From Actinomycetes bacterium (GTDB taxonomy: Bacteria; Actinomycetota; Actinomycetes; Mycobacteriales; Micromonosporaceae): 8,301 bases of DNA. The notes beneath the pieces are model-generated. The model did not search any database, was not told the DNA's origin, and saw only the letters and a program-made list of their open reading frames with translations. Where the stretch lies: the NCBI GenBank assembly GCA_021793335.1, contig JAJYSW010000143.1, forward strand, positions 1-8,301, written 5' to 3'. Of this stretch, positions 1-6,813 are shown piece by piece. A program made the position numbers and the translations under genes. The first letter of the stretch is position 1, and each line of letters opens with the position of its first letter.

Positions 1-11
1 GTAAGCGAATA

Positions 12-99
12 AACCCACGGGAGTCCGATGCATCGGGCTGAGAGGGGACTGCGCAGTCCCGACCGTCGAACCTGATCCGGATCATGCCGGCGCAGGGAG
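12..99 (+). promoter_or_regulatory. TPP (thiamin pyrophosphate) riboswitch, THI element
   Basis: The conserved THI-box signatures are in the right order: CTGAGA at 38-43 after a hairpin (ccgatg/catcgg, 25-36), a variable stem gggact/agtccc (45-50 with 55-60), then the 3' core GAACCTGATCCGGATCATGCCGG (read across 68-90) ending in CGCAGGGA (91-98). It lies just ahead of six thiamin genes, which is the expected context. The aptamer ends next to the Shine-Dalgarno AAGGAG (100-105), and no terminator lies between aptamer and start codon, so control of translation initiation is the simplest inference. The promoter of the operon is upstream of the window or in its first few bases and cannot be judged. 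Confidence 0.96.
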
Positions 100-107
100 A
101 AGGAGCC

Positions 108-740
108 ATGCACGCTATTCGTCGTATGCCCCGGCTGCACGTCATCACCGACACCCGCCACGGGGCCTCCCCCTTGACCATCGCCGCGGCAGCACTTGGA
201 GCCGGAGCCCGGCTCGTCCAAGTCCGGCCCGAAGACCACTACACCGATCGCGCCGCCCTCGACCTGGCCGCGGCCCTTGCCGAACTGTGCGATGAACACG
301 GCGCGCTCTGCCTGGTCAACGACCGCGTCCACATCGCCCAGGCGGTCGGAGCGCACGGTGTCCACCTCGGCGCCGACGATCTCCCCGTCGACGCCGCCCG
401 CCGCATCCTCCCGGCCGAGGCCGTCATCGGCGGCACCTGCCGCGACCCCCAGGCCGCCCGCGCCGCCCGCCGCGCCGGCGCCTCCTATATCGGTGTCGGT
501 CCAGTGTGGTCGACCGGTACCAAGGTCGGCCTGCCCCGGCCCATCGGCCTCGACATGCTCGCCGCCGTCTGCGAGGCCGTCGACCTGCCGGTCATCGCCA
601 TCGGTGGGATCACCGCCGATCGCGCCGCCGCCTGCCGTGAGGCCGGCGCCCACGGCGTCGCCGTGGTCGGCGCGGTCTCGGGAGCCGACGACCCCGCCCG
701 AGCCACCGCCGAACTCCTCGCGGCAGTAGGGGAGGAATGA
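108..740 (+). CDS. thiE: Thiamin phosphate synthase ThiE
   Basis: A 210-residue TIM-barrel enzyme of family-typical length that joins HMP pyrophosphate and thiazole phosphate into thiamin phosphate in the cytoplasm. Visible family landmarks are the opening strand LHVITD (10-15), a QVRPED stretch (38-43) where the family has QxRxK, VNDR (70-73), GVHLGADD (84-91), YIGVGP (127-132), TGTK (136-139) and IAIGGI (163-168). The Lys of QxRxK is Glu here, and the Ser of the usual GxS is Thr (GGT, 108-110). The start at 108 follows AAGGAG (100-105) by only 2 nt. An in-frame ATG at 84 lies inside the riboswitch core and is rejected. An ATG at 126 has no SD. First gene of the thi operon, it overlaps thiO. 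The family call is firm. The unusual phosphate-site residues leave some doubt about kinetics, not about identity. Confidence 0.93.
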   Translation: MHAIRRMPRLHVITDTRHGASPLTIAAAALGAGARLVQVRPEDHYTDRAALDLAAALAELCDEHGALCLVNDRVHIAQAVGAHGVHLGADDLPVDAARRILPAEAVIGGTCRDPQAARAARRAGASYIGVGPVWSTGTKVGLPRPIGLDMLAAVCEAVDLPVIAIGGITADRAAACREAGAHGVAVVGAVSGADDPARATAELLAAVGEE

Positions 741-1798
741 TGCGGCTCGCCGTCGTCGGCGCCGGATCGATCGGGCTCGCCATCGCCTGGCGGGCCGCCG
801 AACGCGGTGCCGAAGTCACCGTCCACGACCCGGAACCGGGATCGGGCGCCTCCCGCGTCGCCGCCGGGATGCTCGCCGCCGTCACCGAGGCCGAGTTCGG
901 CGAGGAGGCGCTCCTGCCGTTCATGGCCGAATCGGTCGACGCCTGGCCCGCGTTCGCCGCCGACCTCGAACGCGCCTCCGGCATCGCTATCGGCTACCGC
1001 GACATCCCGACGCTCATGGTCGGCCTCGACGACGGCGACCGCGCCGAGATCGAACGGCAGGCGGCGCTGTACCGATCCGGCGGTCGGGCGTTCGAGCGGC
1101 TCGGCGGCCGTGCCTCCCGCAAGGCCGAGCCGCTGCTCAGCCACCGCGTAAGAGGCGGCGTCCTCGTCCCCGGCGACCACGCCGTCGACCCCAGGGCCCT
1201 CCACACCGCCCTGCTCGCCGCGGCAGAACGGTCCGGTGCCCGCATCCTGGCCGAACGGATCGACGATCCCGGCTCGATCGACGCCGACCGCGTCGTCCTC
1301 GCCGCCGGATGCGGCTCGGCCGCCTTCGGACTTCCGATCCGGCCCGTCCGCGGCGCGGTCCTGCGCTTGAGCGCCGCCCCCGGGCAGCCGAGGCCGCGCA
1401 CCACCGTCCGCGGCCGAGTCCAAGGCCACCCCGTGTACCTCGTGACCCGCCGGAACGGCGAGATCGTCGTCGGCGCCACCAGTGACGAGCGCGGCCTCGA
1501 CCCCACCACCGGCACCGCCGGAGCCGCCCACGACCTATTGCGCCGATCCATCGACCTGGTCCCCGAGATCACCGAGTACCACCTCACCGAGATCGCGATC
1601 GGCTTCAGACCGGCCACCCCCGACAACCTTCCCCTCCTGGGCCGCCTCGACGAGCGGACGATCGCCGCCACCGGCCACTACCGACACGGGATCGCGCTCG
1701 CCCCGGCCACGGCCGAGCGTGTCCTCGCGCTGGCCGCAGACGACGAGGCCGCCGCCGAGAAGGCGTTCGATCCACTGCGATTCAAGGAGCGTTCATGA
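740..1798 (+). CDS. thiO: Glycine oxidase ThiO (FAD-dependent)
   Basis: This 352-residue flavoprotein of the DAO/glycine oxidase family oxidises glycine to dehydroglycine, the imine ThiG needs to build the thiazole; it uses O2, fitting an aerobe. The N-terminus is a Rossmann fold with GAGSIG (7-12) and an acidic residue closing the second strand (Asp30), followed by the GASRVAAGML segment (36-45) typical of ThiO. Near the C-terminus are FRPATPDNLPLLG, with Arg290, and GHYRHG (312-317), with Arg315. These correspond to the arginines that bind the substrate carboxylate in the family. Two adjacent in-frame ATGs exist (737 and 740). I chose 740 because it lies 4 nt from GGAGG (731-735), against 1 nt for 737. 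The 3' end overlaps thiS by 4 bp (ATGA). The immediate neighbours thiS and thiG confirm the thiazole role. Confidence 0.94.
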   Translation: MRLAVVGAGSIGLAIAWRAAERGAEVTVHDPEPGSGASRVAAGMLAAVTEAEFGEEALLPFMAESVDAWPAFAADLERASGIAIGYRDIPTLMVGLDDGDRAEIERQAALYRSGGRAFERLGGRASRKAEPLLSHRVRGGVLVPGDHAVDPRALHTALLAAAERSGARILAERIDDPGSIDADRVVLAAGCGSAAFGLPIRPVRGAVLRLSAAPGQPRPRTTVRGRVQGHPVYLVTRRNGEIVVGATSDERGLDPTTGTAGAAHDLLRRSIDLVPEITEYHLTEIAIGFRPATPDNLPLLGRLDERTIAATGHYRHGIALAPATAERVLALAADDEAAAEKAFDPLRFKERS

Positions 1799-2001
1799 CC
1801 ATCGAACTCAACGGACACGCACACGAGGGCATCGCCACCGTCGCCGACGCGGTCCGCACCGCGCTCGGCGTCGCCGACGTCGCCTCCGGGCGCGGCACCG
1901 CCGTCGCCGTCAACGGCGAAGTCGTCCCGCAGACCGAGTGGGACCGTCCGCTCAGCGCCGGAGACACCGTCGAAGTCCTCACCGCCACGCCGGGAGGCTG
2001 A
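1795..2001 (+). CDS. thiS: Sulfur carrier protein ThiS
   Basis: A 68-residue ubiquitin-fold protein ending in the diagnostic Gly-Gly (residues 67-68). The terminal carboxylate is adenylated and converted to a thiocarboxylate that donates sulfur to the thiazole on ThiG. The fold is recognisable from the VAVNGEVVP strand-turn-strand (41-49) and the acidic GDTVEVL strand (56-62) before the ATPGG tail. The start ATG overlaps the thiO stop (ATGA, 1795-1798) and has a good SD, AAGGAG, at 1784-1789 with a 5-nt spacer. thiG begins 3 bp after the stop. The adenylating partner (ThiF or MoeB type) is not in this window. Confidence 0.95.
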   Translation: MTIELNGHAHEGIATVADAVRTALGVADVASGRGTAVAVNGEVVPQTEWDRPLSAGDTVEVLTATPGG

Positions 2002-2004
2002 CCC

Positions 2005-2772
2005 ATGGAGAAACTCCGCATAGCCGACCGGACCTTCGGCTCTCGGCTCATCCTCGGCACCGGCGGCGCGGCCAACCACGCCCAGCTCGCCGAGGCGATC
2101 ACCGCCTCGGGCACCGAACTGGTCACCGTCGCACTCCGCCGCGTCGACCCGAACGCCGAAGGTTCGCTCGTGGACCTCCTCGAACGCTGCGGCGTCGACG
2201 TCCTGCCCAACACTGCCGGATGCTTCACCGCCGAACAGGCCGTACGCACCGCCCGCCTCGCCCGCGAAGCCTTCCGCACCGACTGGATCAAACTCGAAGT
2301 CATCGGCGACGAGGACTCCCTCCTGCCCGACCCGGTCGAACTCCTCGACGCCGCCGAAACCCTCGTCGACGATGGATTCACCGTCCTGCCCTACACCAAC
2401 GACGACCCGATCCTCGCCCGCCGTCTCGAAGAGGCCGGCTGCGCCGCCGTCATGCCCTTGGCCGCCCCCATCGGCACCGGGCTGGGCATCCGCAACCCGC
2501 ACAGCCTCGCGATGATCTGCGAGCAGGCGAGCGTGCCGGTCATCTGCGACGCCGGCATCGGCACCGCCTCCGACGCCGCCCGGGCCATGGAGCTCGGCTG
2601 CGCGGCCGTCCTGCTCGCCACCGCGGTCACCCGCGCCGCCGAACCGGCCCTCATGGCCCGGGCCATGAAGGACGCCGTCAGAGCCGGACATGCCGCGCGA
2701 ATGGCCGGACGCATTCCCAGACGCCACCTCGCGCAGGCGTCCACCAGCTTCGAAGGGATGGCCGACCTGTGA
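2005..2772 (+). CDS. thiG: Thiazole synthase ThiG
   Basis: A 255-residue (βα)8-barrel of normal length. It condenses deoxyxylulose 5-phosphate, dehydroglycine (from ThiO) and ThiS-thiocarboxylate sulfur into the thiazole phosphate. The Schiff-base lysine is Lys96 in DWIKLEVIGD (93-102). Other family motifs are LILGTGG (15-21), LPNTAGC (67-73), PYTNDDP (129-135), the MPLAAPIGTGLGI loop (150-162), CDAGIGTASDA (181-191) and the C-terminal AGRIP (234-238). The usual NTAI/V near residue 205 reads ATAV, a substitution I associate with actinobacterial ThiG and do not read as loss of function. The start ATG at 2005 is served by GGGAGG (1992-1997), which lies within the last codons of thiS. The last bases overlap the GTG start of thiD. 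Confidence 0.96.
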   Translation: MEKLRIADRTFGSRLILGTGGAANHAQLAEAITASGTELVTVALRRVDPNAEGSLVDLLERCGVDVLPNTAGCFTAEQAVRTARLAREAFRTDWIKLEVIGDEDSLLPDPVELLDAAETLVDDGFTVLPYTNDDPILARRLEEAGCAAVMPLAAPIGTGLGIRNPHSLAMICEQASVPVICDAGIGTASDAARAMELGCAAVLLATAVTRAAEPALMARAMKDAVRAGHAARMAGRIPRRHLAQASTSFEGMADL

Positions 2773-3601
2773 AGCAGCCTCCCGTGGCGCTCACCATCGC
2801 CGGCTCCGACTCGGGCGGCTGCGCCGGCGTCCAAGCCGACCTGCGGACCTTCGCGGCCCACGGCGTCCACGGCACCAGCGTCATCACCGCGCTCACCGCG
2901 CAGAACACGACCGGGGTCACCGCCGCGGCCCCGGCCGGCCCGGATCTGCTCGAAGCGCAGCTCGACGCCGTCCTCGCCGATTTCGACGTCGCCGCCGTCA
3001 AGACCGGCATGCTCGCCGACCCGTCGACGCTCCTGGCCGTCGGCGGCGCGGCCCGCGCCGGACGGCTCCCACGCCTGGTCGTCGACCCGGTGCTCGTCAC
3101 CACCGCCGGAGACACGCTCTTCGAAGGCGACCCCGGCGCCTACCTCGATGCCTTCGGTGACGCCCCGGCGCTCTTGACGCCCAACATCCCCGAAGCCGAG
3201 GCGCTCACCGGCGCCGCCATCGGCGATCTGGCCGGCATGCGGCGGGCCGCGCGGGCCCTGGTCGAGGTCGGGTCGTGCCCGGTCCTGGTCAAAGGCGGCC
3301 ACCTCGACGGCGAGAGCGCCGTCGACGTCCTCTACGACGGCGAGGGCTTCACCGAATACGCGTCGCCGCGCGTCGCCACCGACAACACCCACGGCACCGG
3401 CTGCACCTACTCGGCGGCGATCGCCGCGGGTCTCGCCCTCGGACTCGGCCTCCACGAGGCCATCGGCGAAGCCAAGACCTATTTGACCGGTGCGCTGGCG
3501 GCCTCTGCGACCTGGCGTCTCGGGAAGGGCCCGGGGCCGGCCGACCACCTCTGGTGGCTCGATCACCGCGATCACCACCGTCAGCGAACAAGGAGTGCAA
3601 C

Positions 3602-3605
<4 letters not shown>
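2769..3605 (+). CDS. thiD: Hydroxymethylpyrimidine/phosphomethylpyrimidine kinase ThiD
   Basis: A 278-residue ribokinase-fold enzyme that phosphorylates HMP and then HMP-P to HMP-PP, the pyrimidine substrate of ThiE. Motifs in order: AGSDSGGCAGVQADL (11-25), VKTGML (77-82), VVDPVLV (104-110), LTPNIPEAE (136-144), VKGGH (174-178) and the anion-hole/catalytic NTHGTGCTYSAAI (206-218) with Cys212. The start is GTG at 2769, overlapping the thiG stop as GTGA. Its SD is weak (AAGGGA, 2753-2758, 10-nt spacer), so translational coupling to thiG probably matters. The frame stays open far upstream through thiG, but the homology begins at this GTG. It appears as a single-domain ThiD without the ThiE or TenA fusion seen in some bacteria. 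The basic C-terminal tail (about 266-278) is coded by DNA that also carries the thiC SD, so it is probably little constrained. Confidence 0.94.
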
Positions 3606-5164
<1,559 letters not shown>

Positions 5165-5231
5165 CGCCTGTTGCAAGAGCTCGGGGCGAGGCGGTAGCCG
5201 AGTCCATTGGTCCGTTCGCAAGGCGGAGGGT

Positions 5232-5261
5232 CCTCCAGATCCCGGTATCGGATCTGGGAGG
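5232..5261 (+). terminator. Possible thi operon terminator hairpin (no U-tract)
   Basis: CCTCCAGATCC (5232-5242) pairs with GGATCTGG plus GAGG (5250-5261) as an 11-bp stem with one bulged G (5258) and a 7-nt loop. It lies 67 nt after the thiC stop. There is no T-run after it, so it would be a hairpin-only terminator of the kind often proposed for actinomycetes. It could equally be a 3' stability element. Confidence 0.4.
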
Positions 5262-5441
5262 CCCGATGCCGCGGTGAGCGGTTCGGGCGGCGGTGAGCAC
5301 CGTGAGGAGCGGTCCGGATACCGCCCGTCCAGGGTCCTTGAACAGGCCCCGGGCCGGCATCTCCTGAGGTCCCCCGTGCCGCGCCCGCGGCGACGCCCGG
5401 CAGTGGCGATTCGACCGCGAAATGAGCTGTATCCGAGGTCA

Positions 5442-5468
5442 CGGCGGCCGCCTTCAAGGCGGCCGCCG
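5442..5468. repeat. Perfect 27-bp palindrome (13-bp arms around one C)
   Basis: CGGCGGCCGCCTT (5442-5454) and AAGGCGGCCGCCG (5456-5468) are exact reverse complements around C5455. Each arm holds the 10-bp self-complementary word GGCGGCCGCC (5443-5452 and 5458-5467), so the element is a direct and an inverted repeat at once. It ends 8 bp before the likely -10 box of rplM and covers the -35 position. It could be a repressor operator or a hairpin that stops readthrough from the thi operon. No U-tract follows. Confidence 0.75.
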
Positions 5469-5482
5469 GGGCCGCGTAAACT
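5453..5482 (+). promoter_or_regulatory. Predicted rplM-rpsI promoter
   Basis: TAAACT (5477-5482) fits the actinobacterial TANNNT -10 box. TTCAAG (5453-5458), 18 bp upstream, is a weak match to TTGACA and lies at the centre of the palindrome. Transcription would start near 5489, giving a leader of about 180 nt before rplM. The -10 call is reasonable and the -35 is weak. Confidence 0.45.
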
Positions 5483-5488
5483 GAGTAG

Positions 5489-5671
5489 CTGTTGTTCGAG
5501 TGCGCTCGTTGCGAGCGATCGCCGCGAAGCACTGTCCAACGAATCCCGGCCGGGCCGCTCCACGGCCCGCGCGCTCGACGAGCGCAGGGTCCCTGGCCCG
5601 AGGGATTCAGGCGGCCCCGCGACATCTGCGCGAGGTTCGTTCCACACCGACAACGAAAGCTAGGTAAACCT
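5489..5671 (+). promoter_or_regulatory. Structured 5' leader of rplM, candidate L13 autoregulatory RNA
   Basis: The predicted leader has several short perfect stems: CGCTCG/CGAGCG (5503-5508 with 5512-5517); an outer stem GAATCCC/GGGATTC (5541-5547 with 5602-5608) enclosing CGGGCCG/CGGCCCG (5551-5557 with 5563-5569), GCGCTC/GAGCGC (5571-5576 with 5580-5585) and a 3-bp AGG/CCT; then AGGTT/AACCT (5633-5637 with 5667-5671), stacked on CGTT/AACG (5638-5641 with 5652-5655). L13-S9 operons in some bacteria are controlled by leader RNA that binds L13. I recall an established L13 leader family in Bacilli but none confidently for this lineage. The function is inferred from location and folding only; high GC makes chance stems common. 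Confidence 0.4.
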
Positions 5672-6115
5672 GTGCGCACGTACAGCCCCAAGCCGGAGGA
5701 AATCGACCGGCAGTGGCTCGTGATCGACGCGTCCGACGTGGTGTTGGGTCGGCTCGCGACGCATGCGGCCCAACTGCTTCGAGGCAAGCACAAGCCCACG
5801 TTCGCTCCGAACACCGACACCGGCGACTACGTCATCGTGGTCAACGCCGAGAAGGTCGTCCTGACGCGCAACAAGCTGCTCCAGAAGAAGGCGTACCGCC
5901 ACTCCGGCTACCCGGGCGGCCTCAAAGAGAAGTCCTACGCGGAACTCATGGAGAAGGCCCCCCACAAGGTCGTCGAGAAGGCCGTGCTCGGCATGCTGCC
6001 GAAGAACAAGCTCGGACGCGCCATGTACAAGAAGCTGAAGGTGTACGCCGGTCCCGGCCACCCGCACACCGCCCAGCAGCCGAAGCCGTACGAGATCAAG
6101 AAGATCGCGCAGTAG
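5672..6115 (+). CDS. rplM: 50S ribosomal protein L13 (uL13)
   Basis: A 147-residue protein, the usual length in actinobacteria, and an early-assembling component of the large ribosomal subunit. Conserved stretches are WLVIDASDVVLGRLAT near the N-terminus, LLRGKHKPTFAPNTDTGDYVIVVNA, HSGYPGGLK, the GMLPKNKLGR signature and the KLKVYAGPGHPHTAQQP end. The start is GTG at 5672, giving the family N-terminus MRTYSP. The frame stays open upstream to 5492, but that part has no L13 similarity. The SD is weak (AGGT, 5662-5665, 6-nt spacer) and can be involved in leader pairing. rpsI follows after 23 bp, the conserved L13-S9 operon. Confidence 0.97.
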   Translation: MRTYSPKPEEIDRQWLVIDASDVVLGRLATHAAQLLRGKHKPTFAPNTDTGDYVIVVNAEKVVLTRNKLLQKKAYRHSGYPGGLKEKSYAELMEKAPHKVVEKAVLGMLPKNKLGRAMYKKLKVYAGPGHPHTAQQPKPYEIKKIAQ

Positions 6116-6138
6116 GCGCGGCGAGGAGCGAGAAACAC

Positions 6139-6669
6139 ATGAGCGACCAGAACCAGGTCCCCGAGACCGTCGAGAACGAGGCCCCCGAGGCCGTCGACGA
6201 GACGCCCGTCGAAGCGCCCGTCGAGGTCCCCGCCGACGTGGCCGCGGCCCCGGCCGTGCCCAGCGTTCCCGCCGTCCCGGCCGACCGCCCCATCCAGACC
6301 GTGGGCCGCCGCAAGCGCGCCGTCGCCCGCGTCCGTCTGCTCCCGGGCAGCGGCAAGTACGTCGTCAACGGCAAGGCCCTTGAGGACTACTTCCCCAGCA
6401 AGGTCCACCAGCAGACCGTGGCCGAGCCGTTCGTCACCGTCGAAGCCGGCGAGGACTTCGACGTCCACGTCAACATCCGCGGCGGCGGGCCCACCGGACA
6501 GGCCGGTGCGCTGCGCCTGGCCATCGCCCGCGCGCTCGCCGAGGCCGACCCGAACATGCGCCCGGCCCTCAAGACCGCCGGATTCCTGACCCGCGACGCC
6601 CGCGAGAAGGAAAGCAAGAAGTACGGTCTCAAGAAGGCCCGCAAGGCGCCGCAGTACTCGAAGCGCTAG
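6139..6669 (+). CDS. rpsI: 30S ribosomal protein S9 (uS9)
   Basis: A 176-residue protein. The S9 core begins near residue 54 (QTVGRRKRAVARVRL) and contains NGKALEDYF, the NIRGGGPTGQAGALRLAIARAL signature and the basic C-terminus ending SKR, the tail that reaches the ribosomal P-site tRNA. Residues 1-52 or so are an acidic Pro/Ala/Val/Glu-rich extension, low in complexity and probably disordered, as found in actinobacterial S9. The start ATG at 6139 follows GAGGAG (6123-6128) with a 10-nt spacer and gives MSDQNQ. It is co-transcribed with rplM. A hairpin and then a strong intrinsic terminator follow. Confidence 0.96.
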   Translation: MSDQNQVPETVENEAPEAVDETPVEAPVEVPADVAAAPAVPSVPAVPADRPIQTVGRRKRAVARVRLLPGSGKYVVNGKALEDYFPSKVHQQTVAEPFVTVEAGEDFDVHVNIRGGGPTGQAGALRLAIARALAEADPNMRPALKTAGFLTRDAREKESKKYGLKKARKAPQYSKR

Positions 6670-6673
6670 CACG

Positions 6674-6694
6674 GTTTCCCCCGGTGGGGGGAAC
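6674..6694 (+). repeat. Inverted repeat just after rpsI
   Basis: GTTTCCCCC (6674-6682) pairs with GGGGGGAAC (6686-6694) around GGT. The stem is 9 bp with one G-T wobble and starts 5 bp after the rpsI stop. With no T-run it is more likely an auxiliary hairpin or a stability element than the main terminator, which follows 20 bp later. Confidence 0.55.
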
Positions 6695-6713
6695 ACGCTA
6701 GTCTGCAACATGC

Positions 6714-6751
6714 AACGGGGCTGCCGAGGACATCCTCGGCAGCCCCGTTTT
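6714..6751 (+). terminator. Strong intrinsic terminator of rplM-rpsI
   Basis: AACGGGGCTGCCGAGG (6714-6729) pairs perfectly with CCTCGGCAGCCCCGTT (6734-6749) over 16 bp around the loop ACAT, and TTTT follows at 6748-6751. This is a classic rho-independent terminator. It separates the ribosomal operon from glmM, so glmM needs its own promoter or readthrough. Confidence 0.93.
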
Positions 6752-6813
6752 CCGTCATTCGACGATCAGGGCCGAAGCACGGCTCGTACGCTCGCCATAT
6801 AGGGGAAAACACC

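Larger units (their letters stand above)
5165..5671. other. Long noncoding gap between thiC and rplM
   Basis: About 507 bp separate thiC from rplM, in contrast with the overlaps inside the thi operon. Open frames here have no recognisable protein content or good start with an SD, so I call none. The first part (5165-5440) holds GC-rich hairpins, among them CTCGG/CCGAG at 5180-5184 with 5198-5202, a stronger one at 5232-5261, GCGGT/ACCGC at 5309-5313 with 5320-5324, and a 9-bp direct repeat GCGGTGAGC (5271-5279 and 5290-5298). No tRNA could be fitted. The second part (5441-5671) holds a perfect palindrome, a probable promoter and a structured rplM leader, listed separately. Confidence 0.7.

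Noticed and set aside
84..107. Start of thiE at ATG 84
   Set aside because: It lies inside the conserved TPP riboswitch core with no SD, and the ATG at 108 follows AAGGAG.
1482..2768. Long open frame running into thiD from upstream
   Set aside because: Its Arg/Pro-rich translation is the shadow of thiO-thiS-thiG in another frame; ThiD similarity begins only at GTG 2769.
5165..5280. Possible tRNA in the thiC-rplM gap
   Set aside because: No T-loop GGTTCGAATCC-type motif, no 7-bp acceptor pairing and no anticodon arm could be fitted.
5492..5671. N-terminal extension of L13 upstream of GTG 5672
   Set aside because: The Arg/Pro-rich stretch has no L13 similarity, and the family N-terminus begins exactly at the GTG.
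6710..6802. 30-codon leaderless ORF after TAGTCT
   Set aside because: It reads straight through a perfect intrinsic terminator, and the peptide has no recognisable character.
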